A DNA stretch of 52,519 nt from JADJNW01 sp964549655 (GCA_964549655.1 CAZJXN010000016.1:1-52519), one strand, 5' to 3'; numbered from the stretch's first letter, positions 1 through 8,305 are shown. Notes: generated by a model not told the origin, from the sequence alone. A program made the numbers and translations.

Positions 1-219
1 TTCCACCGCCGTGTGTGCAGGCGTTGCGACTAAAATGGCTTCCGATTTTGAAACGGCATCCAAAATATCGGTTGCGGTAATGGTGCTGTTTTTTACAAAA
101 TCTTGCACTTTCTCGTCCTGCGAATTCCGAGCACCGATGATAACCTCGTGTCCGAAATTAGCCCAGTGTTTGGCAAGTGCGCCGCCGACATTGCCATGTC
201 CAATGATTGCGATTTTCAT
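1..219 (-). CDS. NADP-binding oxidoreductase, F420-dependent NADP reductase family (partial)
   Basis: Only the first 73 codons are in the window; the gene runs off the left edge. The translation opens MKIAIIGHGNVGGALAKHW, a Rossmann start with G7-x-G9-x-x-G12 for dinucleotide binding, followed by a GARN turn near residue 30. This matches the N-terminus of the 'NADP oxidoreductase, coenzyme F420-dependent' family. Bacterial members often act as NAD(P)-dependent reductases without F420, so the substrate is unknown. The ATG at 217-219 is the only sensible start because it places the glycine motif at residue 7. A TTTAACA-type short array lies directly before the ATG, as for several other genes here. 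Confidence 0.75.
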   Translation of the reverse strand, partial: MKIAIIGHGNVGGALAKHWANFGHEVIIGARNSQDEKVQDFVKNSTITATDILDAVSKSEAILVATPAHTAVE

Positions 220-247
220 TAAAGTATGTTAAAATGTTAAAGTTTTT
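220..247 (-). repeat. Short TTTAACA array at the start codon
   Basis: On the minus strand the bases directly before the ATG read as repeated CTTTAACA / TTTTAACA units. It is one of the start-codon arrays of this window, with a unit sequence of its own. No reverse-complement arm is visible here. Confidence 0.4.
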
Positions 248-261
248 TAGTGTAATTGTTT

Positions 262-407
262 GGGCGTGTCCCCCGATACCCCCTACCATCATCCATTTTC
301 AAAAAAAGCAGGGGAAGTTGGGGGCTATCGGGGGTCAGGCTATCCGCTCCTATGCCAGCCATCGCGCAAGTTCAACGCTTTGGCATACCGCTGCTATCCT
401 TCACGCA
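262..407 (+). ncRNA. Candidate structured RNA or folded interspersed repeat
   Basis: Three nested helices can be read directly. A closing helix pairs GCGTG (264-268) with CACGC (402-406). A long helix pairs the CCCCCGATACCCCC run at 270-284 with its complement at 320-334, with one bulge. A third helix pairs TATGCCA (351-357) with TGGCATA (381-387). From memory, Bacteroidota genomes carry many repeats with a TATCCGCT ... ATACCGCTGCTATCC ... CACGCA layout like this one; I cannot verify that here. The strand is uncertain because all helices are palindromic. No good reading frame overlaps it. Confidence 0.5.
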
Positions 408-585
408 GTCCCACATTTTCAAATCAAGGTAACGTTAAAAAAATTTCTTCTAAATAGACTCCATATCACTGAAATTTTCTGAATCATGATTCGTCAGATT
501 TTTAAAATTGTTTTCAACGTTCCTCTGCGGTTTAAAAAATAATGCGAGTGAATCAAGCTACTTCCAAAATCCTGTGAATCATTTT

Positions 586-952
586 TTACACACCCAGCGC
601 CTCTATCACCAATTTCGCTGCCTCGCCGCCGCTGTACTGCTGCTGCCCGGTGATGAGTCGTCCGTCGCGCACGGCGTACGCTTTGAACATACCACTGGTG
701 ATGAAATTATTGTTCGGAATTTTTTTCGCTTCATCCTCAATCCAGAATGGCTGAATGCGCTTGCCCACAAAACCATCCGCAAACACTTCTTCGCTATTGG
801 CAAAGCCGGTCCATGTTTTTCCATCTACCAGCAATTTTCCATCAGATGTTTTGACTTTCAATAAGATACAAGTGCCATGACAAATTGCTGCGGCTACTTT
901 TCCGGCTTCATAAAAATAGGCAAAAAGCTGGTGCAGTTTTTCATGGTCAATA
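586..952 (-). pseudogene. DJ-1/PfpI family protein, N-terminus missing
   Basis: The minus-strand frame from about 950 down to the stop at 586 gives the C-terminal half of a DJ-1/PfpI (class I glutamine amidotransferase-like) protein, including the nucleophile elbow AAAICHGTCIL with the reactive Cys. Family members are about 190-230 residues; about 120 recognisable residues remain. The frame stays open to an ATG at 993, but those last residues are antisense to an HxlR gene remnant and do not look like DJ-1. The first half of the fold is therefore absent and the gene is probably dead. DJ-1 relatives act as glyoxalases, deglycases or stress proteins. Confidence 0.7.
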
Positions 953-1087
953 AAAGTGTATGCGGTGGTGCCGCCAAAAGTAGAGTACGACATTACCGAA
1001 AAGGGACGGAAAATTATCCCGATTATTGAAGACTTGCGGGATTTTGGATTAGAATTGATGCGAGAAGTGGAGGTGGGAGAGAGATGA
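950..1087 (+). pseudogene. HxlR-type regulator, C-terminal remnant
   Basis: The plus-strand frame reads VYAVVPPKVEYDITEKGR and then a helix (IIPIIEDLRDFGLELM) before the TGA at 1085-1087. This is the characteristic end of an HxlR winged-helix regulator: the wing motif VPPKVEY-x-LTE-x-G and the C-terminal dimerisation helix. The recognition helix and N-terminus are missing. It abuts, and slightly overlaps on the opposite strand, the truncated DJ-1 gene. HxlR genes are often divergent from their target, so both genes look beheaded by a single deletion. Confidence 0.65.
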
Positions 1088-1157
1088 GCGACTCAGAGAA
1101 CCAGCAACTTAAAGAATAGATGGATCGGTCTGCACACTGCCAACTACCTACTGATAT

Positions 1158-1745
1158 TTATGATTGAAGCACAAGCTGCTTTTTCAAATTCCGCACCTGC
1201 CATAAGGCGTCTAATGCTTGCGAAACGATGGCTGCAAATTGGGTAAAAGTTTGCTCATCAGCGGCGGTGAATTCTCCTTCGTATTTGTCGGAGAGTTGCA
1301 TCAAGCCCCAATTGGTATTGCTGCTATCAATAATTGGAACAGCGAGCCAACCGTTCATAGGCGGATGTTTGCCCTCTTCTGCGCCAAAATTTTTCCATTG
1401 CGGATGCGCCTCTAATTCCTGTTGTGTAAAACGCATCGCTTTATTATGATGTAATAAATAAGCGTGAATACCATATCCGGTAGCAGGTTCGGCGTAGTTT
1501 GCCCACGCTGCATATTTTTCGGATAAAGAAAAAAACTTTCTTACATAATGCCAGTCCTTATTTATTACAATGGCAATAGCAGCTTGATGTGTACCGATTA
1601 ATTGTCTTGCAAGTTCAACCGCATTATTAATAATCTGATTGGCAGCGACAGCGAATGCTTCATCAATCGCATCAGGAGTGGGCATCAGTGGATTAGCAGT
1701 TGCGCCCGTGAATTCATTTTGATTATAAATATTTTTATAGTCCAT
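1158..1745 (-). CDS. GAF-domain protein
   Basis: A 195-residue protein that is essentially one GAF-like domain. A helix precedes the core (DEAFAVAANQIINNAVELAR), then strands around GTHQAAIAIVI, an AVPIIDSSNTNWGLMQLSDK strand-turn-strand, and a final FTQFAAIVSQALDAL helix. GAF domains bind small ligands or act as dimerising sensors. No output domain is attached and no neighbouring kinase or cyclase is present, so ligand and partner are unknown. The start ATG at 1743-1745 gives a natural N-terminus; no signal peptide is seen, so it is probably cytoplasmic. Confidence 0.7.
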   Translation of the reverse strand: MDYKNIYNQNEFTGATANPLMPTPDAIDEAFAVAANQIINNAVELARQLIGTHQAAIAIVINKDWHYVRKFFSLSEKYAAWANYAEPATGYGIHAYLLHHNKAMRFTQQELEAHPQWKNFGAEEGKHPPMNGWLAVPIIDSSNTNWGLMQLSDKYEGEFTAADEQTFTQFAAIVSQALDALWQVRNLKKQLVLQS

Positions 1746-1777
1746 GATTAAAATCTATAATTCACTTAGTCTCTAAG

Positions 1778-2809
1778 TCAACACTTCCCTGGCGTTTTGA
1801 TATCCAACCCACCATTTACACATTTAAAAAAAGAATCTATGTAATCTAAAAGTTGTGCTTTTGATTCGGGCGTTATTAATTTGAATTTCTTTACTACTTC
1901 TCTCAGCTCTTTTTCTTTGGATTGAAATAATTCTACTGCACTTTTCAGTTCGCTTGGGTCTTGCGCATAGCCCAAAAACACGCGCTCTCGTACATTCTTA
2001 ATTTTCATGGCAGCCATATCCACCGAGGCGTAAGCGGTGCTCACAAAACCTGAAAAATCAAAATCATAAGGCACCACGACAAATCTTTCATCCTGTTTGC
2101 ACTGCACCAGCTTCACGTTTCGCGCCATGGAGGTAGACCAATCGCTATTGCCAATCATGTATTGAAACAAGTCTTGTGTGTTCAAATTATCCGGTCGGAA
2201 TTTCTCTTTTGGCGTATTATAACAATCTTCGCACGCCTTACCGCCTAAGCGTTCGCCGAGTTCGTCCTCGTCTTCAAGTAGAATGCCATAGCGAGTAAAC
2301 GTTTTTTTCTTTTTAATATCTTTATATTTTACGCGCAGCAATTGCACGCGATAACTTTGCTCCGACAGGACTTGATACAATTTGTAAGCTAAATATTCGC
2401 GCAGCACATATTCGTCACCTGCCTCATTATCAAGGCAATGCACCACCAATTTTAAATCATTGTGCGCATTATAACCCTGTGCTGTCAATTCTTTTTTTGG
2501 AAACGTGAGGCGCAAGGGTGGAAACTGACACACGCGGCGGCGAAATTTACCCCGCACTTGCAGTTTCACTTGCCAGCTTTGGTCTTGCTTCTTCGCATCT
2601 TCAAACGTAAACTTAGCAGGAATTTCATCTTCCGTTTTTTTGGTATTCAGCAGCGAGTCGAGGTCGGTTTCGATTTCCACTTTGACGACTTCCTGATAAT
2701 TCAAGCGCTGAAAAATACTGGGCAATTCTTCTTGCCGTTCCGTAAACGCAAAGGTGCTCAAAAGAAGAATCGTAATGCCTAAGTAATAGAATGGTTGAAT
2801 GTGTCTCAT
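1778..2809 (-). CDS. Exported CotH-like (kinase-fold) hypothetical protein
   Basis: 343 residues starting with a hydrophobic segment (FYYLGITILLLSTFAF) that looks like a signal peptide or anchor. The body contains QVRGKFRRRVCQFPPLRL, an early NDLKLVVHCLD strand, GNSDWSTSMARNVKLV and a late PYDFDFSG. CotH-type secretion-associated kinases carry a similar order: an R-G-x-x-R entry, a 'GN.D....NVKL' catalytic loop and a final D-F-D metal site. I infer the CotH-like fold from these motifs. The target is unknown and the call is tentative at family level. Confidence 0.5.
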   Translation of the reverse strand: MRHIQPFYYLGITILLLSTFAFTERQEELPSIFQRLNYQEVVKVEIETDLDSLLNTKKTEDEIPAKFTFEDAKKQDQSWQVKLQVRGKFRRRVCQFPPLRLTFPKKELTAQGYNAHNDLKLVVHCLDNEAGDEYVLREYLAYKLYQVLSEQSYRVQLLRVKYKDIKKKKTFTRYGILLEDEDELGERLGGKACEDCYNTPKEKFRPDNLNTQDLFQYMIGNSDWSTSMARNVKLVQCKQDERFVVVPYDFDFSGFVSTAYASVDMAAMKIKNVRERVFLGYAQDPSELKSAVELFQSKEKELREVVKKFKLITPESKAQLLDYIDSFFKCVNGGLDIKTPGKC

Positions 2810-2947
2810 ACGAAATTTGGGTTATGTTACAAATTTCACACAAATCTCGCAAGGATTCTAATTTTTAAATGAAAATAAATTATTTTAATTGATAAATTAT
2901 TGAAACATTTTTGTTTAAATTGCAAACAAATTTCACATATTTGCAAT

Positions 2948-3628
2948 ATGCAAGTTACCACAGAAAGCACACGCGCCACCTCCACCCAACTGCTGCTCTT
3001 TCGGCTCCTGCAATTATTTTTATTGGCGGTTTTGCCTTTTGTTTTGCTGATTCGCATCGCGGTTTGGTTGCATGAAAATTATCAAGCGTATGCTTGGGCA
3101 AGTGTTTTTTTTGCGGCAGTCGTCACGGCGGCGCTGCTACTCGGTTATTTTCTATACGTGCGCAATCATTTTGTTAAACAGACTTTCCAGCCAAAAATTT
3201 TACAACGCAATTATGGTATTACATTAGCTATTGTTTTAATGTATTGTGCTAATGGTATATGGAGCATCTCCGCTGCAAATGTGAAGGAAGCAGCAGTCAA
3301 ACAGGAGTTTAAAACATTACATCCCATTGTAAGATTAAGTATCAGTACGCTTATTTTGTTAGAAAAAGACCTCATCCTCACCGATGCCGAGCGCAAGCCA
3401 GAAGATTATCAACAAATGGGGCTCGCCTCCAAAAACCACTCCCTGCATTACACCCAAAGCACCGGCTACGCGCACGCCGTGGACATCCGCACGAAAGGAC
3501 ACGGCTGGCTGCGCAATAAACTCATTCAAGGTTATTTTGAAATGATGGGATTTAATACACTGGTACACAAAGGCACGGCGGAGCATCTGCACGTGTCGCT
3601 GAAGAGTGTGGATAGCGCGGGGATTTAA
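2948..3628 (+). CDS. Membrane-anchored M15-like peptidase
   Basis: 226 residues from the ATG at 2948; an upstream TTG at 2900 would add 16 poor residues. The N-terminal half has three hydrophobic helices (about residues 15-45, 50-70 and 90-110). The C-terminal half carries SLHYTQSTGYAHAVDIRT and AEHLHVSLK. H...AVD followed by H-x-H matches the zinc ligands of M15 (D-Ala-D-Ala carboxypeptidase/VanY-like) domains. Likely role: trimming peptidoglycan peptides outside the cytoplasmic membrane. The catalytic Glu before the last His is present (AEHLH). Its last 12 codons recur as a degenerate copy at 3886-3921. Confidence 0.6.
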   Translation: MQVTTESTRATSTQLLLFRLLQLFLLAVLPFVLLIRIAVWLHENYQAYAWASVFFAAVVTAALLLGYFLYVRNHFVKQTFQPKILQRNYGITLAIVLMYCANGIWSISAANVKEAAVKQEFKTLHPIVRLSISTLILLEKDLILTDAERKPEDYQQMGLASKNHSLHYTQSTGYAHAVDIRTKGHGWLRNKLIQGYFEMMGFNTLVHKGTAEHLHVSLKSVDSAGI

Positions 3629-3630
3629 GC

Positions 3631-3666
3631 GGTGATAGGGTGATGGGTTTATAAGGTGATTTTAAT
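3631..3666 (+). repeat. Left copy of a 36-bp inverted repeat (GGGTGAT family)
   Basis: It starts three bases after the M15-like stop codon. By eye, 33 of 36 bases match the reverse complement of 5178-5213. Related GGGTGAT units occur at 18546-18603, 21262-21284 and 38281-38317. Confidence 0.7.
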
Positions 3667-3677
3667 ACGAAACACTT

Positions 3678-3875
3678 ATGAATGTTGATACGGGACTACA
3701 ACCACCAATTGGAATAGTTCTAATATTATTTGGTTTGTGGGTTGGAAGATACGCTATAAAAAATAGAGGAGATAAACGAATAACTAATGTAGATACCTAC
3801 ATATTTGTAAGGACTATGTCAGGCAGCATCAGCTTAATTTTCATAGGAATTATGATGTTGCTACGAAAATGGTGA
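3678..3875 (+). CDS. Small two-helix membrane protein
   Basis: 65 residues beginning MNVDTGLQPPIGIVLILFG. Two hydrophobic stretches (about residues 10-25 and 45-61) flank a charged loop (KNRGDKRITNVD). The ATG at 3678 follows the left inverted repeat closely. I do not recognise a family. The clean frame and membrane pattern suggest a real small gene, but it could be chance. It lies inside the 1.5-kb segment bounded by the inverted repeats. Confidence 0.45.
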   Translation: MNVDTGLQPPIGIVLILFGLWVGRYAIKNRGDKRITNVDTYIFVRTMSGSISLIFIGIMMLLRKW

Positions 3876-3885
3876 ATTTTCAAAT

Positions 3886-3921
3886 GTGTCGCTGCGGAGC
3901 GTGGATAGTATGGGGATTTAG
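3886..3921 (+). pseudogene. Degenerate copy of the M15-like gene tail
   Basis: This reads VSLRSVDSMGI and a stop, against VSLKSVDSAGI and a stop at 3593-3628. The preceding bases do not match the peptidase, so only the tail is duplicated. It suggests either a decayed tandem copy or a short duplication made when the intervening DNA was inserted. Confidence 0.6.
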
Positions 3922-4021
3922 GAAAGCATAGCTTCATTTTTTTTATGCAAAAAATGTACTTTGTGCAACTATAATTACTTAATTTGAGTTAAAGCATAAA
4001 ACTAAAGCCAATACCAATCCA

Positions 4022-5182
4022 GTGGAAAATACCCATTTTATACTTCTTTTTTACCTATTTTATCTGCTTGTACAATTGTTGGAGACACTGCTACACGAAT
4101 TAGGGCACACTGTTCCAATCATTTTACTTACGAATAACAAAGTCTCTATCTACATTGGCTCCTTTGGAGATGCGACTAAAAGTTTGAAAATTTCGCTTGG
4201 TAAACTTACTTTTTATGTAAAATATAATCCATTGCTTTGGAATCGTGGCTTATGCGTACCGCATACACCAAACATTTCTATTAATAAACAGATTTTATAT
4301 ACGGCTACTGGACCTTTGATGAGTCTTTTGTCAGCTGGGGTGGCGGCTTACTTGTTTTTTACTTCTGATGTGAATGGTTTTGCACAAATAGCTTTGTTTG
4401 CTTTTATGGTGGTTTCGATGGGTAGTTTTATTTATAATGCGATTCCAAGTAATAAACCTATTATACTTTATAATGGCGGTGTGACTTATAACGACGGCTA
4501 CACTATAAAACAATTACTAAAATATCGCTCACTGCCACCAGCATTTTTCGAGATGGCTACCGCGTATCACGACGGAGCTTACGAAGTGGCAGCTCAAATA
4601 TCGGAGTCTTTATTGGCGCAAGGATTGAAAAACAAAGATATATTTATCATAGCGATTGATGCTTACAAGCAAACAAAAGAACGCGAAAAAGTAAAGCAAA
4701 AGATAGCTGAATTTCAAAAAAAACACAAGCTAAATGCGGATGACTATTCATTTTTGGGCAACATCCAGTCCCAATTGGGCGAGTACACGAGTGCACTGGC
4801 AGCGTATGAAAAAGGATTACGGATAAAATTATATGATGAAAATATCTTGTGCAATCGAGGCTTTACTTTTTTGATAATGCGCAAATACAAAGCAGCCATT
4901 GAAGATTTTGATAGAGCGATAACGGTGAATGATTCCTGCGCCTACGCTTACGCTAATCGAGGACTTGCTAAAATTCAATTACAACAGACCGAAGATGGTT
5001 TGAAAGATATTCATTATGCGTTAGAAATCAATGAATTGGAGGCTTATGCGCATCGAAGTTTAGGTATTTATTATTTAGAAAATGAGGATAAAGCAACTGC
5101 GCTTCAACATTTTCAAAAGGCGAAAGAATTGAATAAAGCCGTTCATCAGATTGAGGAGTTGATTAACGATGCGCAAGTTTAA
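4022..5182 (+). CDS. M50-type membrane metallopeptidase fused to TPR repeats
   Basis: 386 residues from a GTG start at 4022; no in-frame ATG exists between the upstream stop at about 3980 and this point. The first helix carries HELGH (about residues 26-30), the zinc site of site-2 protease/M50 peptidases. Further hydrophobic helices lie at about 95-115 and 120-145. From about residue 170 it becomes soluble helical TPR-like repeats (GEYTSALAAYEKGL, RKYKAAIEDFDRAI, DKATALQHFQKAKEL). M50 enzymes cut substrates within or at the membrane; the TPR part would recruit them. I do not see a clear second metal motif (NPDG-like), so activity is uncertain. Codon use is more AT-rich than the neighbours. 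Confidence 0.6.
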   Translation: MENTHFILLFYLFYLLVQLLETLLHELGHTVPIILLTNNKVSIYIGSFGDATKSLKISLGKLTFYVKYNPLLWNRGLCVPHTPNISINKQILYTATGPLMSLLSAGVAAYLFFTSDVNGFAQIALFAFMVVSMGSFIYNAIPSNKPIILYNGGVTYNDGYTIKQLLKYRSLPPAFFEMATAYHDGAYEVAAQISESLLAQGLKNKDIFIIAIDAYKQTKEREKVKQKIAEFQKKHKLNADDYSFLGNIQSQLGEYTSALAAYEKGLRIKLYDENILCNRGFTFLIMRKYKAAIEDFDRAITVNDSCAYAYANRGLAKIQLQQTEDGLKDIHYALEINELEAYAHRSLGIYYLENEDKATALQHFQKAKELNKAVHQIEELINDAQV

Positions 5183-5213
5183 AATCAATTTATAAACCCA
5201 TCACCCTATCACC
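5178..5213 (-). repeat. Right copy of the 36-bp inverted repeat
   Basis: Reverse complement of the repeat at 3631-3666. It includes the stop codon of the M50/TPR gene (TAA at 5180-5182) and ends inside the tail of the convergent M1 aminopeptidase gene. Confidence 0.7.
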
Positions 5214-6831
5214 CTTTTTTCACCACCGTCCCTTCAAATAACAACTTCACATTCGGGTCCAGCATAATTTTTGTAGGTGCTTTATCGGCTTTAATCATAA
5301 AGGTTTGGCTTGCTTTTTGAATTTGAAAGGTTTGTATGATTGGCTTGTCTGTATCGTTGTAATAAATGGCGATGTCTATTGGAAATTGAAAGGCAATATT
5401 TTGCAATTGTTTTATTTCTATTAATAAGGCTTTGGCATTCGTATCATAATTCCAAGTGGTTTGTAAGGTCGGCTGCCCGGCTGTAAAAATCCATTGCTTA
5501 AAAAATGGTTGTAAATCCTTCCCACTTACTTCTTCCATCACTTTCCGAAAATCATCCGTCAGCGCATTGCTAAATTTATATCGGTCATAATACGTCCGCA
5601 CCCCTTTCCAAAATGCGGAATCGCCCACTTCCTGCCGCAATATGTGCAGCACCCAACTTCCTTTCTGGTACGAATTCGTATTTAATAAACGGTTGTAATC
5701 GGTGACGGTTGTGTCCACAATCGGTCTTGCATTTTTACTATTGTAAGTTATAACTTGCTGGCGGTCAGCCATTAATTCCTGTCGAGCAGCGTCCACGCCA
5801 TGCACACTTTCATTATATAAAATCGTAAAATACGTTGCAAAACCTTCACTCAACCACACATGATACCAACTCGCTTCCGAAGCAGAATTGCCAAACCATT
5901 GGTGCGCAATTTCATGTGCAATCAAGCCCTCGCGCTCGCGTGTACCCGTCACAGAGTTTTCAAAATAAAAAATATTACTCGCATTTTCCATACCACCGTA
6001 GCGCGTTTTCGACTGCACATTCGCCAGTTTTTTGTAGGGATACGGCGCGACATTTTTCACAAACCAATCCAGCACCGGCACCGCTTGATTGTAATCATAA
6101 AAACCTTCTTTGCGATTTTCTGGAAAAACCCAAGTCGTGACGGGAATGCCTTGCGCCTCGCCCGCCAGTTGCACTGCAAAAGGAGCTGCACCGATGACCA
6201 TAACTTTCGTCGGCAGCAGCACGGTTTCGCGCCAATGCGTGAGTTTCAAACCGTTATCCAGATTCGTTTCTTCGACTTGAACGCCATTTCCAATCACTTG
6301 CAATTCCTGCGGAGCCGTGACGATAAATTCCACCGAAGCCTTGTCAGATGGATGGTCAACAGTGGGCAGCCAGTGATGCGCACGATTGGGCCAGTTGTCG
6401 CCAAAAAAAGTACGGTCGCCAAATTTATTGTTGTCAATAATCAAACCATCTGCTGGAATGCCTTGATAATCAATTTGAAATGTATGTACATCATCCAACT
6501 TCGTCGCTCGTGGAAATCGAATAGTCAAACTTTCTTTGTTGTGTTCAAATTGAAAAGCGTGTCCATTTTCGGAAACTGCGCTCACGGTCATGCCTTTGCC
6601 AGCCGCATCTTTTTTGACTAAATCCAACTGAAATTCAGACACTTCTTTGCGAAAGCGAATCGTGACCAGCGCTGAGCCTTTGACATTTGCATCGGTTGCA
6701 TTTAATTGCAAACTAAATACATAATGTTGCACGTCCAGCGTGGCGAGTCGGTCATAATGATTTTGTGAAAAAGTGGTCACAGCAGCGACTAACAAAAAAG
6801 TCAGTGTTAGAATCGGGAAACGGTTCGACAT
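5209..6831 (-). CDS. M1 family aminopeptidase, exported
   Basis: 540 residues from the ATG at 6829-6831, preferred over one 15 codons upstream because it opens directly with a signal peptide (MSNRFPILTLTFLLVAAVTT). It has the exopeptidase motif GGMENAS (about residue 279) and the gluzincin zinc site HEIAHQWFG (306-314) with the third ligand Glu at 329, the standard H-E-x-x-H-x18-E spacing. It is shorter than full M1 enzymes (about 600-900), as expected for the compact Bacteroidota type lacking the large C-terminal helical domain. It removes N-terminal residues from peptides, probably in the periplasm or outside the cell. Confidence 0.9.
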   Translation of the reverse strand: MSNRFPILTLTFLLVAAVTTFSQNHYDRLATLDVQHYVFSLQLNATDANVKGSALVTIRFRKEVSEFQLDLVKKDAAGKGMTVSAVSENGHAFQFEHNKESLTIRFPRATKLDDVHTFQIDYQGIPADGLIIDNNKFGDRTFFGDNWPNRAHHWLPTVDHPSDKASVEFIVTAPQELQVIGNGVQVEETNLDNGLKLTHWRETVLLPTKVMVIGAAPFAVQLAGEAQGIPVTTWVFPENRKEGFYDYNQAVPVLDWFVKNVAPYPYKKLANVQSKTRYGGMENASNIFYFENSVTGTREREGLIAHEIAHQWFGNSASEASWYHVWLSEGFATYFTILYNESVHGVDAARQELMADRQQVITYNSKNARPIVDTTVTDYNRLLNTNSYQKGSWVLHILRQEVGDSAFWKGVRTYYDRYKFSNALTDDFRKVMEEVSGKDLQPFFKQWIFTAGQPTLQTTWNYDTNAKALLIEIKQLQNIAFQFPIDIAIYYNDTDKPIIQTFQIQKASQTFMIKADKAPTKIMLDPNVKLLFEGTVVKKG

Positions 6832-6878
6832 CGTAAATAAAAGCTTGTTTATGAATTGATTATCAGTTCTTTGCATGG

Positions 6879-6886
6879 CAAATATA
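6879..6886 (-). promoter_or_regulatory. Probable -7 box for the M1 aminopeptidase
   Basis: TATATTTG on the minus strand fits the Bacteroidota -7 consensus TAnnTTTG and lies about 48 bp before the chosen start. No clear -33 TTTG is visible. Confidence 0.4.
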
Positions 6887-7039
6887 GTTTTTTACACGTA
6901 CACTCTTGGTGGAATTAAATTTTTAAAATACACCGGAAGCCGATAATTTGCGAGACCTTTGCCCAAAAAAATAGATTACACTTCCAGATTCCGTCTTTTC
7001 TACAAATAAACACGTTTACCACCAAAAAAGAATTGGAAA

Positions 7040-8206
7040 ATGTCGAATAATCGAATTATAATTTTTGATACCACTTTGCGCGACGGCGAGCAGGTGCCGG
7101 GCTGCAAATTGAATATGGAACAAAAAATAAAAGTTGCGTTGCAACTGGAGGAACTCGGTGTGGATGTCATCGAGGCGGGTTTCCCGATTAGCAGTCCGGG
7201 CGATTTTGCAGCGGTAGAAGCCATTTGCAAAGCTGTCAAAAATCCGACGGTTTGTGGCTTGTCCAGAGCGGTTGAACAAGATATTCGCACCGCAGCAGAT
7301 GCCTTGAAATATGCCAAACGTCCACGCATTCATACAGGCATCGGCACGTCTGAGTCGCATATTGTACATAAATTGCGCTCGACGCAGGAAGAAGTGTTGG
7401 AACGTGCAGTGGCTGCCGTCAAATTGGCAAAAAGTTTTGTAGAAGACGTCGAATTCTACGCGGAAGATGCCGGGCGAACGGATAACGAATTTTTAGCAAG
7501 AGTCATCGAAGCAGTCATCAAAGCAGGTGCGACGGTCGTAAATATTCCTGATACGACGGGCTACTGTTTGCCAGAACAATATGGTTCAAAAATTCGCTAT
7601 CTCGTTGAAAATGTGCCAAATATACATAAAGCAATTATTTCTGCGCATTGCCATGATGACTTGGGTTTAGCAACTGCGAATTCTATTTATGGCGTAATTA
7701 ACGGTGCGCGTCAAATCGAATGCACCATCAACGGCATCGGCGAGCGCGCGGGCAATACCTCGCTTGAGGAAGTAGTAATGGTTTTAAAACAACATCCACA
7801 ATTGGGTTTGTCAACTGGAATTAATACCCGTCTTTTAAATTCTATCAGCCGCTTCGTCTCCGAAAGTATGGCAATGCCCGTGCAGCCCAACAAAGCCATT
7901 GTCGGCGCGAATGCCTTTGCACACTCTTCAGGTATTCATCAGGATGGCGTTATTAAAAATCGGGAAACCTACGAAATCATTAACCCGCTGGAAGTCGGTG
8001 TGGACGAATCGCGCATTGTGTTGACGGCGCGTAGTGGTCGGGCGGCACTGGCATATCGTTGCAAAAATATTGGCTACAATGTGACGAAAGATGAATTGGA
8101 CATTATTTATACAAAGTTTCTGGAAGTAGCTGATGTAAAGAAAGAAGTAAATGATGCAGATTTGCAATTAATAATGGAGGAAGTGCAGGTAGGAGTAACG
8201 GTTTAG
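7040..8206 (+). CDS. leuA: 2-isopropylmalate synthase, short form
   Basis: 388 residues; condenses acetyl-CoA with 2-oxoisovalerate in leucine synthesis. The catalytic start FDTTLRDGEQ, the substrate loop EAGFPISSPGD, the metal-binding SAHCHDDLG and GIGERAGNTSLEE are intact. Full-length LeuA has about 510 residues with a C-terminal regulatory domain that binds leucine; this protein ends after the TIM barrel and linker, so feedback inhibition by that domain is not expected. Homocitrate synthase or citramalate synthase are alternatives in this superfamily, but adjacency to leuC favours leuA. leuB and leuD do not follow. Confidence 0.85.
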   Translation: MSNNRIIIFDTTLRDGEQVPGCKLNMEQKIKVALQLEELGVDVIEAGFPISSPGDFAAVEAICKAVKNPTVCGLSRAVEQDIRTAADALKYAKRPRIHTGIGTSESHIVHKLRSTQEEVLERAVAAVKLAKSFVEDVEFYAEDAGRTDNEFLARVIEAVIKAGATVVNIPDTTGYCLPEQYGSKIRYLVENVPNIHKAIISAHCHDDLGLATANSIYGVINGARQIECTINGIGERAGNTSLEEVVMVLKQHPQLGLSTGINTRLLNSISRFVSESMAMPVQPNKAIVGANAFAHSSGIHQDGVIKNRETYEIINPLEVGVDESRIVLTARSGRAALAYRCKNIGYNVTKDELDIIYTKFLEVADVKKEVNDADLQLIMEEVQVGVTV

Positions 8207-8213
8207 AAATAGA

Positions 8214-8299
8214 ACACTGATTTTTATGATTTTTTAAGATGTCAACTGATTTAATTACAAAAAATTTTAACCTATCATAAGAATCAGTCAAATCAGTGT
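8214..8299 (+). repeat. AATCAGTG hairpin array upstream of leuC
   Basis: ACACTGAT at 8214-8221 pairs with ATCAGTGT at 8292-8299, and ATGAT (8226-8230) with ATCAT (8274-8278). The right arm holds two AATCAGT units and ends 6 nt before the leuC ATG. This is the array / loop / reverse-complement array / start-codon layout seen at other genes here. Confidence 0.55.
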
Positions 8300-8305
8300 A
8301 CCATA

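Noticed and set aside
207..482. Short plus-strand frames over the structured repeat
   Set aside because: They cross the palindromic helices, have no start context and no recognisable protein.
3631..5213. Classical insertion sequence
   Set aside because: No transposase is encoded between the inverted repeats and no target-site duplication is visible; the repeats belong to an interspersed family.
5860..6621. 253-codon plus-strand frame inside the M1 aminopeptidase gene
   Set aside because: Antisense to an intact zinc-peptidase gene with conserved motifs; the Arg/Phe/Ile-rich translation looks like a shadow.
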